The notes beneath the pieces are model-generated. The model saw nothing but the letters and a program-made list of their open reading frames with translations, was not told the origin of the DNA and did no database searches. From the NCBI RefSeq assembly GCF_033807575.1, contig NC_084727.1:4402001-4466000 (forward strand): a stretch of 64,000 nucleotides of DNA, written 5' to 3'. Below, piece by piece: positions 23,603-32,889 of the stretch. Positions within the stretch are counted from its first letter, which is position 1; each line of letters begins with the position of its first letter. Both the position numbers and the translations under genes were made by a program. The DNA comes from Cydia pomonella (taxonomy: Eukaryota > Arthropoda > Insecta > Lepidoptera > Tortricidae).

Positions 23603-24446
23603 TGTTATTTTATTAAGGATAAGTTGATGATGTAAAGGAAAGGGTAGGTAATCATGGTCATGTATCACATCTTTCATGTTAGCACTGTCCAAAATTCCAG
23701 ACAATCCTATTCTTTTCTGTGATAATGAACAGTAGTTAATAACTTTATTTCTGACTGTTGCAGCCCATTCCTTTTCTAGACTGTTAGAGGACTGTGGTCT
23801 TGGATCATAGCACATACTTCTTTTCTTTTTTTTGCAAACATTGTATTCTGATATTTCATACGAAAGGTTCTCTGCTTTTTGTGGTGAAACATCAAGTTTA
23901 TTTTTTTTAGGTGCATGCCATACTTGTTTTTTTTGTGTTGGAGTGTGTTTAATTAGCCATACATTCTGATCTCGGAATTTGAGTATAGCATAGCACAAAA
24001 CTGACACATGCTTACAAATGGCTTTTGGCCCTCTCCCTGCTACACACTCACACATCGATTGTATAATACATCCACTTTTGTTACATATGGCAATGGAAGC
24101 AAAATAAGTGAGGGATTTTGTATTTTCTGAATGAACTTGGCCTTTGAAAAACATATGTGTACTAGTATTTGCTGTCACTAATGCTAGCAGGTAGTTATTT
24201 TGCAGCATATTATAACCTCTTCTGTGCACTGCAGAATAATCTGACATTCCTATGCCCTCTTTATACAATTCAAGAAAATACGTATTTATATTAACTATAT
24301 CAAAATTGGGTAACACTGTTTTTGAATCCACACTTTTGTATAACGTTTCTTCTGGCCATACTATCATATAAAGAATCTGACTTGAGAGGTTAGAATTATT
24401 ATTTTCATTTGGTTTAAAGTTGTTGTTTCTGTCATAGTCCTTTAGC
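23603..24446 (-). CDS. ISL2EU ORF2, exon 2: SWIM zinc-finger region
   Basis: 281 residues joined to exon 1 by completing an Arg codon (AG|G) and to exon 3 in phase 0 at the donor ACA|GTAAGC. A SWIM zinc finger is visible as CECVAGRGPKAICKH (CxC...CxH), preceded by hydrophobic beta-strand-like sequence (YFASIAICN) and followed by CYAILKF. SWIM fingers bind DNA or protein and are typical of this ORF in ISL2EU elements. A Lys-rich stretch (CKKKKRSMC) could be a nuclear-localisation signal. Reading straight on past the donor gives an unrelated tail that stops at 23522, which supports the splice. Confidence 0.8.
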
Positions 24447-24566
24447 CTATAATGAATAATATACATCAGTCAACTACAACTCACTAAAACACAAATAACT
24501 GCAATTTAGTAGTTAAAGAACGAAATCCAATTGTGTAAATAAATTCTAGTACATTATGTTACCTAC

Positions 24567-24661
24567 CTTTCAATGAGCTTTTCCTTAGTACCAGTGACTT
24601 TTGCGCCCCTGTTTTTGAGCTCAATCTTCAGTTCGGCGACCTTTTTCTGGCCGTAATCCAT
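24567..24661 (-). CDS. ISL2EU ORF2, exon 1: SAP-like DNA-binding motif
   Basis: Too short to stand out as an open frame. The ATG at 24661 (reverse strand) begins MDYGQKKVAELKIELKNRG and continues AKVTGTKEKLIER, a good match to the SAP helix-extended loop-helix motif that binds DNA. The donor AAAG|GTAGGT at 24567 leaves two bases, completed at 24446. The full protein is then 529 residues: SAP (1-35), SWIM (about 145-170) and YqaJ (about 320-529). Confidence 0.75.
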
Positions 24662-24902
24662 AACAGAATCAAGAAACTTTCAAATACAATAGAATTTCGA
24701 TAATTTATGTTCAGTATCTACGATTCTGACAGCTGTTTGGACCGACGCCTACGAAGCGCCGTCTGGTGGCAGAAAAAGTATCGAAAACCCTCATTTACGT
24801 TAGTTCAGTTTTAAACGTCACTTTCATAGTAATTTGACATTCATGACGACAATTTCACACTCTGTTATAAAAGTCTGTGTTGACATAAGCCCGACTGTAG
24901 TA

Positions 24903-25046
24903 CTAGTCAGCCGTGGTGCTAGTGGGTACGGCGGGCTCATCACCCGCCAGCAGCGCCCTCAGCGCTAACGCCTCTTGTCTGAGCGCAGCCACGTGTGCTC
25001 GCAATGACGCGTTCTCTTGCTCGAGAAGGCAGGCTCGCCATGCGAT
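24903..25046 (-). CDS. bZIP gene, last exon: leucine zipper and C-terminus
   Basis: It follows the acceptor ATATTTCAG at 25047. Phase 0 reading gives IAWRACLLEQENASLRAHVA and then ALRQEALALRALL, with heptad leucines and charged e/g positions, and ends in DEPAVPTSTTAD and a TAG at 24903. It directly continues the basic region of the preceding exon (REDQ|IAWRA), as in the IA-RA-LE-EN pattern of PAR-type zippers. This is the dimerisation helix. The 47-residue exon is far too short to be noticed as an isolated frame. Confidence 0.8.
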   Translation of the reverse strand: MAWRACLLEQENASLRAHVAALRQEALALRALLAGDEPAVPTSTTAD

Positions 25047-25158
25047 CTGAAATATAAGTTTCTGTCAAAATTTTAATACTTAGGGCCAGTCCAGTTACAT
25101 TAATCACAATTAGATAAAGATAAGATAGAAGAAGTTTATTATTCAAGTAGGCATATTA

Positions 25159-25265
25159 CAGTCAAGTGCAAAAATATGTATCGAAAGAATCGTCTCATAA
25201 ATATGGTACTACGCTCTTATTACACTGGAATAAGATGCTATGGGACATATTTTTACACTTGACTG
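25159..25265. mobile_element. MITE, TA-flanked (copy 2 of 2)
   Basis: Near-identical to 7448-7581 at its left end, ending ATATTTTTACACTTGACTG with TA on each side. It lies in the last intron of the bZIP gene. Confidence 0.7.
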
Positions 25266-25899
25266 TACAATACAATCCGCTTATGAACGTCAAATAAATC
25301 TACGCCGGCTCTAACCCTACACCCTTGACCCGAGATTTAAATCCCCTCTCAATTGGAGGAGGGTATTCCAATATGGGACCGGCAAGAAACTCGGCGGGAC
25401 ACATCTTTTCAAAACATTACATCTTATAATTAACATGCATTAAATAAGCAAAAATACAATTTATATTACTATAGAAATCATGCAGATACATACTGTAGGT
25501 ACTTTTCTTTATGGAAATTTGATTTCAAAATACATATGTACATCAAATCATACCAATACGTAACTCTATCAGAAAACATATCGAAATCTTACAAAACGAA
25601 AAGAAAAGAAAATTAATAAAATTAATGAGAATATATTTTTAATCTCGACTGCTATGAATTACCTACATAAAACATTTAATGTGCTTTCTTACCTGAGTCC
25701 TGCCTGAGTTGTGTCACCTACATATAACTCTGTACATGATACAATGATTTTAAATGCTTCTTCTTTTTATTACAGTTTCTGGTTTGGTGTATGCATGTTT
25801 GTCTGTTCAATTGGTAGACTGTTCAGTTTTCAGCGTCACTCAGCAGACAAACATTAACTATGTATAAAATCTCATAGGTACTAACAATGGTAGGAACTG
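25266..25899. other. bZIP intron sequence, no feature
   Basis: AT-rich intron sequence with no recognisable exon or repeat end. Confidence 0.4.
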
Positions 25900-26295
25900 A
25901 AATGGTAGGAAGGAAAGGAAATGTGTGCTGCCATTGAATCTTTCAATCCAGGGGTTGTTTGGGTTGGGTATCGATGACATTTGGGCGGCAGGCTCGGGGA
26001 CGTCTGCCGCCTACACAAGGGTCCCTGCGCGGGCGGGCGCGACGTTTGATCGACGCGCCCACTGAGATGAAGGGGTGATCTATTCCCCACGAGTCGAGTT
26101 CGAGCCCGGACGGCCGCTGGCGAGGTTGCGGAAGAGTATTTCGGCGTTCCTGGGACCTCGCCCTATAGCACGGAGGCGGCAACAGAGGGGTTTTAGTGGG
26201 TAAACCATGGGTCTCATCAGCCTATACGGGAGTCCCACATAACCATCCCAGGCCCGTCCCCGCGCTTGGGTGGAATGGGGAAAGCATTTCCCCTC
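25900..26295 (+). mobile_element. Possible R1-clade LINE 3' end
   Basis: This GC-rich stretch contrasts with its AT-rich surroundings. Its end, AGGGGTTTTAGTGGGTAAAC ... GGAGTCCCACATAACC ... TTCCCCTCTTAAAAAAAAAA, resembles 3' untranslated ends of R1-type LINEs with a short poly(A). Fragments of open frame on both strands are not convincing. Only the 3' region is present. Confidence 0.4.
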
Positions 26296-26384
26296 TTAAA
26301 AAAAAAGGGTACCTATCAATGACATTAGGTAGCAGATATTAACGCTCTTGAACTTTGTGACATGTTGGCTACGCGCACTGGTCC

Positions 26385-26815
26385 TCGCACTCAGCGGGAG
26401 TCTGGAGTTCTTGGCGGCCTCATTGTTGCGCCCGCGCTGAAGTACTTCTCGCCCTTCAACTCGGCGGGGATTGAGGGAGACAGAGAGACTATACCTGGTC
26501 CTCTCGCACTCGCACGCGTTTCGTGACTCCTTGGCGGCCTGGTAGTACTTCTCATTAAGTTCAGTTAGGAAAAAGAGAGACTGAGAATATACTTGGTCCT
26601 CTCACACACGGCGCGCATCTCTTGACTTCTTGGCGGCCTGGTTGTTGCGCCGGCGTCACTCCAATTACTTCCTCTCCTGCAGCTCGGCGGGGACAGAGGG
26701 ATAGTGTAGTATATACAGTGAGACAGACAGCGTAGTATATACTTGGCCCTGTCTCGCACCTCGCACTCGGCGGCCTGGTTGTAGCGCTTTTCGTTCAGCT
26801 CAACGGGAAGAGAGA
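26385..26815 (-). pseudogene. Row of decayed copies of the bZIP basic-region exon
   Basis: At least four partial copies of the neighbouring exon 26965-26832 follow it head to tail, near 26815-26735, 26700-26590, 26575-26495 and 26480-26385. Each repeats parts of the exon in order: the CCCGCCGAGCTG-like start, GAAGTACTTC-like sequence, CAGGCCGCCAAGAAGTC, GCGCGCCG, and the donor-like end GAGGACCAGGTATA. The copy at 26700-26590 still encodes RRRNNQAAKKSRDARRV but has stops before and after. Others have deletions and frameshifts. None is usable as it stands. Confidence 0.75.
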
Positions 26816-26831
26816 GATAGAGAGACTATAC

Positions 26832-26965
26832 CTGGTCCTCTCGCACTCGGCGCGCGTCTCTAGACTTCTTGGCGGCCTGGTTGTTGCGCCGGCGCCGCTC
26901 GAAGTATTTCTCGTCCTTCAGCTCGGCGGGGATTGGTCGCTTCTCGCCGCGACGGCGGGCCTCTT
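26832..26965 (-). CDS. bZIP gene, exon 3: DNA-binding basic region
   Basis: 44 codons plus a split codon. The sequence EARRRGEKRPIPAELKDEKY continues into FERRRRNNQAAKKSRDARRV and REDQ. The RRNNxAAKxSRDxRR core is the bZIP basic region that contacts DNA, and the PIPxxLKDEKY lead-in is typical of PAR/giant/CES-2 proteins. The donor CAG|GTATAG follows at 26831. The acceptor GGCCTGTCAG ends at 26966; the reading frame stays open further upstream to 27116, but that part includes a homopolymer C tract and has no splice context. The exon has given rise to the decayed copies immediately downstream. Confidence 0.8.
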
Positions 26966-27116
26966 CTGACAGGCCTTGGAGAGCTTGATTACGATAAAAA
27001 TACTCGTTAACCCGGGTTATTTCGGCCGCGGGCGGCGGGGGGGGGGGGGGTTTGCAGGGGCAAGTATGCTTAGTTGTGATACAGTAATAACATAGATTTA
27101 GATTTATTTCTTTCAT

Positions 27117-27539
27117 TATTAAATTACAATATAAATGATTTCAAGCTAATCTTCGTACACTAATCTATGCTCTTACCTATGACGGCTATGACTTATCAAC
27201 AGTGTCATCATTTATAGCACAATCGGATTAAGACCAACCTCGAAATCTCTAGAACAGTCATGAAATTTGGTATGTATATAAATTAAAGGCCCCTTTTTCA
27301 TGCCCACACCATTTGGGGACCTCGAGGAATCGCAGCCATCTTGGAAAATGTGTACCATCCAGGAGAAATTCCCGTTTTACTCTAAATCTACATTCTTTAT
27401 GAAAATATAATGTAAGGCAACATTAAAGCTTATTAAATTCTACACAAAAAAGTCCGAATATCTTTGCGGAAAAAATACATCTTGTTATAGAAAATACTTG
27501 CTGCATCATAGTTTAACGCTTATACACTTCCAGGGGACA
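27117..27539. other. bZIP intron sequence, no feature
   Basis: No exon-like sequence recognised. A G/C homopolymer lies just outside, at 27037-27050. Confidence 0.4.
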
Positions 27540-27700
27540 TTCTCTTAATAGGAAACTCGGAGGAATCTGAATTCCACTGAATAGAGACTTCGGAAAATTG
27601 ACCATTTTATTTGGAAAATAATTTGGGGCCAGGGGGCCTCCACTCCTTTGTTGCCCCGAGGCCTCCAGACCTCTAAATCCGGCATGGAGGCCCGTCCTTA
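27540..27700 (-). repeat. Dispersed repeat, inverse of 43710-43880
   Basis: GGGGCCTCCACTCCTTTGTT-like, GAGGCCTCCAGACCTCTAAA and TCCGGCATGG sequence occurs here. At 43710-43880 the complement is found (GCCGGATTTAGAGGTCTGG, AGGCCTCGGGCAATAAAGGA, GGCCCCCTGGCCCCAAATTT). Confidence 0.6.
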
Positions 27701-27859
27701 GATATATATGTCAATGATGGCAAAGCTACTGGCGGTAGAACTATGCGAGTTCCTTGTATTTTGTGTTGAGTAAAAAACCTAGGTTGTTGGGTGAGCGAGG
27801 GAGGAGCGAGACTCCTTGAAAGCGACCGAAGGGACAGGAAAGGTAAGCTTTGTTAAATA

Positions 27860-28222
27860 AATAAATAAATAATTTAAAGGGAACATAAAATGGCAATATA
27901 CAGTAGAATTTTATAAGTATACTAACTCAACAAGAATACTAAGCTAAATGAATTCTAAAACTTAAGATAAATTTATAAATAAAAAATGCTCCCTAGATTG
28001 CTATCATGTCATGTTTTATGATGCCCAAAAGACTGGCAGCGTTACCTCTTTGGATGGCCAGACTTAGTCTCTGGCCGAAGTAGCTGCCAGCGCTCTGGTC
28101 ACCAGAGGCATCTCCAAGGCGTTCGGAAATATCTTTGAATATAGGGGTTTCGCACTGGGCCCCCACGGGCCCAGAGTTTCTACTCCAAACGGCGCAAATA
28201 TGTAGCCCTCGCCGTTGTGGCC
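27860..28222 (-). mobile_element. LINE C-terminal fragment beside a bZIP exon
   Basis: The minus strand encodes FAPFGVETLGPWGPSAKPLY and then, after a frameshift, SERLGDASGDQSAGSYFGQR followed by LSLAIQRGNAASLLGI and a stop. The PFVVETLGPWG and GQRLSLAIQRGNAAS blocks are characteristic of the C-terminal end of an arthropod LINE ORF. It ends in (TTTA)n. The insertion point is about 20 bp from the donor of the bZIP exon at 28244. Confidence 0.65.
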
Positions 28223-28243
28223 GCAGCCTCCGTTAATACTTAC

Positions 28244-28333
28244 GTTGCGGGCTGCGCATAGGCAGGTGCTGGCAGTAGGGCAGGCACGGCGGCGGCGGCA
28301 GCGCGGCTAGCAGGGGCACCATGCTGGGCACGT
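28244..28333 (-). CDS. bZIP gene, exon 2: proline-rich segment
   Basis: A 90-bp exon with acceptor TTGATTGCAG at 28334 and donor AAC|GTAAGTA at 28243. The frame that fits both neighbours reads VPSMVPLLAALPPPPCLPYC and QHLPMRSPQ. GC content is clearly above that of the flanks. No domain is recognised. A Pro/Leu-rich region before the basic domain is common in bZIP activators and repressors. A second frame is also open, so the choice rests on phase compatibility with the basic-region exon. Confidence 0.65.
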
Positions 28334-28597
28334 CTGCAATCAAGTAAGTTTATGTAAAAACATTTTGTTCGGATAGTGGGGAGACCAGATACTTTTCTTG
28401 AGAAGTAGACTATGATTTAAGATCAATTGAATGAAATCAAACTCAATAAGTGTTGCAATCAGGGTGATAACTGAACCCTCCGGCATAGAAAGTTTACAGG
28501 GGAGCAGCTATATCTGCAGCTGCATACTTATAAGGTACGGCTTTGTATAGTAACCGTCACAAAGGTAAGCATTCTATCAACTCGATCGAGAAATCTA

Positions 28598-28742
28598 AAA
28601 AAACCGGCCAAGTGCGAGTCGGACTCGCGCACGAACGGTTCCGTACCATTATTTATTATTACGGACGGACGGACGGATGGACGGACAGCGAAGTCTCAGT
28701 AATAGGGTCACGTTTGACCCATTGCGTACGGAACCCTACAAA
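28598..28742 (+). repeat. Short copy of the GGCCAAGTGCGAG / AGGGTTCCGTA family
   Basis: It starts at ACCGGCCAAGTGCGAGTCGG and ends at GCGTACGGAACCCTACAAAA, with an internal (ACGG)n microsatellite. It represents the minimal form of the family, about 145 bp. Confidence 0.65.
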
Positions 28743-29383
28743 ATAGCATAGTAATACTTAAACAAGGCGAAAAAAAATCATGATAGTTTTATAATTCCGT
28801 TGGTCTTGTGGCGACCACATACATTCGTGTGTAGCCACCTTTTCAAACAACCACGGCATCACTCGGACTGTCATGTTGACAGAGAGAGAAAAGCGAGGGA
28901 ATTATTACCCATGTATTTTAGATTGTTAGAAAACGAAACCAATAGTGTATACTGTATACATCCTGATTAGTAAGGTAACAAATAAACGTTGTATCCTACA
29001 CTACACGGCCGTTATTTAATGTTCCTGCCATCCTCTCACTTCACTGCCAAAGACGGCAAAGACTAATGTTCATCGTTTAGTACTTTACTTTCTCTGCTGC
29101 ATCCATCCTGCATGCATCCATATCACAGTATATGTAACTTTTGAGCAACTGCGAAGCAACACTGTGCAACAGAGTAAATAGGTAAGGTTAAGTATACCAG
29201 GATAAGATCGGATGGAGGGTAAGATCGTATTATCGCAATTGCTACCAAAATAGCAGATCTACAATAACGCTTACATTGTAGATCTGCGATGATGATGACA
29301 GCCAGTTATAAGGTATATTTTTTAAACAAATTTATAAGAATAATAAGTGGGTCAAACAAAGTTTTTCTAACCTGACTTTTTAG

Positions 29384-29905
29384 GGTTCTGTAGCCAAATG
29401 GCAAAAAACGGAACCCTTATGGATTCGTCATGTCTGTCTGTCCGTCCGTATGTCACAGCCACTTTTTTCCGAAACTATAATAACTATACTGTTGAAACTT
29501 GGTAAGTAGATTGTATTCTGTGAACCGCATTAAGATTTTCACACAAAAATAGAAAATAAAACAAATAAATTTTGGGGGTTCCCCAAACTGAGAACTGAAA
29601 CTCAAAATATAGGTCTTCAAAAGGATAGGTCTTCAAAAATGATAGTGAGGTTTCTAATATCATTTTTTTCTAAACTGAATAGTTTGCGCGAGAGACACTT
29701 CCAAAGTGGTAAAATGTGTATCCCCACTCCTATAACTTCTAAAATAAGAGAATGATAAGACTAAAAAAAATATATGATGTACATTACCATGTAAACTTCC
29801 ACTGAAAATTGGTTTGAACGAGAACTAGTAAGTAGTAATTTTTTAATACGTCATAAATGGTACGGAAACCTTCATGGGCGAGTCCGACTCGTACTTGGCC
29901 GCTTT
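29384..29905 (-). repeat. Single-unit copy of the same repeat family as 15286-17938
   Basis: Reverse orientation: it begins AGGGTTCTGTAGCCAAATGG, contains the complements of CTCTCGCGCAAACTATTC and the TCTAGCTA-type unit once, and ends GACTCGTACTTGGCCGC. Compared with the array at 15.3 kb it holds one unit, suggesting the array arose by expansion. Confidence 0.7.
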
Positions 29906-30000
29906 TTTTACTATGGCATCTGAAGCACATAAACTAATTACAGGCAATATACAAGGTTTAAAGCTTGTAAACCTTCAAATTCAAAAAAAAAATGTAATTC

Positions 30001-30125
30001 ACAATTATCGCATTTGGCTGCCGGGCGTTTGAGCGTGCGCCCCGCAGTTTAGCGGCGGAAACAATTTATGTCACCCAACCCTTCACCATTGGCCGCCGCT
30101 GCCGCCGGCGTTTGCTTGCTTAAAC
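30001..30125. promoter_or_regulatory. CpG-rich, CCAAT-containing island (tentative)
   Basis: A sharply bounded GC-rich block with GGCTGCCGGGCG, GCGTGCGCCCCGC, an inverted CCAAT (ACCATTGGCC) and GCCGCCGCTGCCGCCGGCG lies in AT-rich DNA upstream of the bZIP exon at 28333. It could be an alternative promoter or enhancer of that gene. There is no direct evidence. Confidence 0.25.
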
Positions 30126-30937
30126 CACTCATCTTTTATTCAGTCATCTATTAGTACTTACATTTTTGAGAACGGAGTTTTTCTGCTCTTTACGGCGTGA
30201 GTGATTAAATTAAATTAAATTAAATAATTAAATTTATTTCAGGCAATTACAGCCCATATGTGTGTTAGTAACATACAAAGTAAAAAATAACATGTAAAAA
30301 CGAGGTAGGTGCGCTTCGAAACTGCATGGAGAAATTATGAATGAATTCATTGATAAAGTCGCCATGCACATTTACATAAACCGGATGAGCTTTATAATTT
30401 TAATTAATCACAATTCATAACAACTATCATTTTGATTAGAAACAATGGTAAAAGAAAGATTTAAAAAAATAATTGATTTCAACAAAAATTTATACCTAAG
30501 AGTAAATTAATTAAAATATAAAAACATTGAAACAAATTAATAAATGTCATGTAGTAACAAATATATATATTATATAAAACATACAACAAATTACAACATT
30601 AAAATTAAATTAATTTGAATTTGCCTATGTCATATCACTAATAGTCAAAATCTATGCATCATCGGCAAATACCTTCAGCATGCTGTTCGGACTCCGTATC
30701 CCATGATGCTTAGTCCGTAATTTTAGATCACCAAACATTCACGAACCATAGTTCTTCAAATTCTGGGGATGACTTTCCATATTGGACGTCATATGGTTCT
30801 CTACAATTTTAAGTTTTAAAGTCATTACCGCTACTTGAAACCAGCGGTGGCAGCATGGTTCCATTTTTATCACTTGTCACTATGCCCGTCACTTTCGCGC
30901 TTACATACTTCTTAGAACGCGACAGCCATGGTTAGTT

Positions 30938-31409
30938 AGTTAGTTAGTTAGTGCTTCTGGGCATTTTCCGCAAATCGACAACCATTGTGCCTATTTTGCG
31001 TGAAACGAGGTAGCGCTACTCTAACCACCCCAGCTCCTCCACGAAGCCTAGCAAAGTTTTCAGGTTGCTAAATGCCTCTCCTAGTGTGCACGGAGTCCCT
31101 AGGTATTTGTTCCTGTATACTTCTACCTGTTTGCAGTCTAGGAGAATATGTTTTGTTGTTTCTTCTTGTTTCTTCTTCCATGCACGCTCTGCACATGGGG
31201 CTGTCTGTTTTACCCACGACAGCCATGGTGACAAATGATAAAGAGCCGACCTTCTTAGCTCTACTGATGTAAAGAGTGTCGCGACTGACAAAAAATGAAT
31301 TGCTAAAACTGGTGCAAAGGCTTTCCATGGTAATCCAGTGTGGAAATGCTGCAAGCATCATGGGTACCTTCGCACCGGGGACGGCGGAGAGCGGTGTATT
31401 TGTGTACAT
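30938..31409 (-). mobile_element. LINE 3' end with Cys-His knuckle
   Basis: The minus strand encodes SPMCRACMEEE and, one frame over, ETTKHILLDCKQVEVYRNKY and a C-terminal GFVEELGWLE stop. The C-x2-C ... H ... C arrangement is the zinc knuckle at the C-terminus of several LINE clades. The 3' untranslated part (about 80 bp) ends in a (TTAG)n tract at 30938. The same 3' end recurs at 57180-57290. A frameshift between the halves shows it is dead. Confidence 0.65.
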
Positions 31410-31749
31410 TTTTAGTTGTAATTATAAATTATAATTGTGATTTTCATGATGTGAATATACAACATTTAATATTTTAAAATAAAAATCATATTTGTAAAAA
31501 TATAATATAATTTATAGTTTAAAATAAATATTGGAATCTATACAGCTTTAAAGTGTCAGTCAATGATGCACCTGCATTAACCCTCCAACTTTTAATTGTT
31601 AGCGCCGCGGCAACGACCCCTGCTGCCCTTCCGTATTCCCAACTTGTACACTATGGCTATGATTTTAAACCAATAAAAGCATGCTACTATTATTTACACT
31701 AAATTCATCAAATTCATGTCTTATGAATTTAAAAGTCGTTGATAGTCAG

Positions 31750-31985
31750 CCAGACGACCGGTCTGGCCTAGTGGGTAGTGACCCTGCCTATGAAGCCTAC
31801 GAATCCCGGTAAGGGCATTTGTTTGTGTGATGGGAACAGGTATTTGTTCCTGATTCTTGGGTGCTTTCTATGTATTTGTATATTATGTATATATATCGTT
31901 GCCTGAGTGCCCACAACACAAACTTTCTTAAGCTTACTGTGGGACTTACTCAATCTATGTAAGAATGTCCCATAATTAATTTATT
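31750..31985 (+). mobile_element. tRNA-derived SINE (copy 3 of 5)
   Basis: It begins GACCGGTCTGGCCTAGTGGG and GTAGTGACCCTGCC and continues through GGTATTTGTTCCTGATTCTT, ATATATCGTTGCC, CTTACTGTGGGACTTACTCA. The B box is damaged. Confidence 0.75.
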
Positions 31986-31995
31986 GCTACGATGC

Positions 31996-32156
31996 TATTA
32001 AGCTTAGAATAAATTGAAAAGTGTAAAAGTGGTTTAGTGGATGAGGTCTTGGTTGCCCAGATGGCAAAGCGCTGGAGTATTGATCCAGAGGCCGGCAGTT
32101 CAAGTCTCACCCAAAGTAATAATTTTTCCATTTTAAAATTTATTCTTAGCTTAATA
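31996..32156. mobile_element. Inverted-repeat element with a tRNA-like core
   Basis: TATTAAGCTTAGAATAAATT at the left is mirrored by AATTTATTCTTAGCTTAATA at the right. Between the arms lies a tRNA-like segment with GGTTGCCCAGATGGCAAAGC, GGAGTATTGATCCAGAGG and B-box-like CAGTTCAAGTC. An internal pol III-type promoter bracketed by terminal inverted repeats is unusual for either a SINE or a MITE. Confidence 0.55.
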
Positions 32157-32889
32157 ATGTCCTTTAATATTTTTTTTATTTCTTTATTTATTTAAAAATT
32201 GTGTACTTTACACTTCCGTAAAAGTGAAAATAGTGGTATTCTCGCTAGACACATTAAATAGAATCACTCAGCATAAGGTTATTGCTGGTTAATGCGTACC
32301 TAATATAAGAAGTGAGATTTGTATTAGACTATCAATGATGTGGTAGAAACAAGTACTTTGCTAGCTTTTGTTCCTTCTGGAAATACGGCTTTGGCCTTAT
32401 TTGTAAAATCATGGGTTGGGCAAGTGATGCTCACGATTGCTTGCCCAAGGCGATTCCAGTGACCCCGCATATTACCTGACAAAACCTAATAATAAGGTCT
32501 TAGGGCGTTGGCCCTACACATACCCACGATACGTCGTATCAGTGGGGCGACACTCCTCCTTTCGGCTTTTCCCGACTCCGTTCGGCTCAGTATTGCTACG
32601 AGTAATTATTAGGGTTGGCACAACTTGTCGTCCCTATATGTGCACGACCACAGATTAGATAATCTTGAATTTTGACAGTCCTAAATGGCCGAAAGGGATA
32701 GTGCCATACATTAGAAAGGGACAGCATAATTCGTCTCTGAATCGCTGTCAAACTTCGGTTTTGTAGGATGTGTCATTTCTATACGGTAGTACTATTATTT
32801 ATTCTGTGGTCGTATCGTTGGTATGTGTGTGGGCCATTAAAGCGATCCCATGTCGTCGCCACCACACTGCATAAAGGGCATGCCTAGGG
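32157..32889. other. No gene recognised
   Basis: Non-coding. A GC-richer segment at 32500-32650 has an open frame without motifs. GTTGGCCCTACAC and AGGGTTGGCAC words suggest a diverged inverted-repeat element at about 32508-32615. Confidence 0.35.

Larger units (their letters stand above)
20794..24792. mobile_element. ISL2EU-type DNA transposon, structurally complete
   Basis: A 3,999-bp unit begins GAGGGTTTTC and ends GAAAACCCTC, with AT on each side (20792-20793 and 24793-24794). It carries two convergent spliced genes: a THAP plus DDE transposase on the + strand and a SAP-SWIM-YqaJ protein on the - strand. Short inverted ends, an AT target and the pairing of a PIF/Harbinger-like transposase with a YqaJ-nuclease protein are the known hallmarks of the ISL2EU (IS4EU) group. 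The genes converge on a shared AT-rich polyadenylation region near 22520-22710. The element looks young: ORF2 is intact under my splice model, and the transposase has one apparent frameshift in an A10 tract. Confidence 0.85.

Noticed and set aside
24940..25146. 68-codon minus-strand frame beginning MNNKLLLSY
   Set aside because: It overlaps the bZIP zipper exon in a different frame. The frame giving IAWRACLLEQEN matches bZIP zippers and fits the splice phase.
26826..27116. Continuous 96-codon frame including the bZIP basic region with its own ATG
   Set aside because: The basic region is real, but the N-terminal part reads through a C homopolymer (27037-27050) and intron-like sequence. The acceptor at 26966 joins the upstream exon in phase and is preferred.
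31016..31409. Two overlapping 112-113-codon minus-strand frames as host genes
   Set aside because: They are two frame-shifted halves of one LINE C-terminus with a zinc knuckle.
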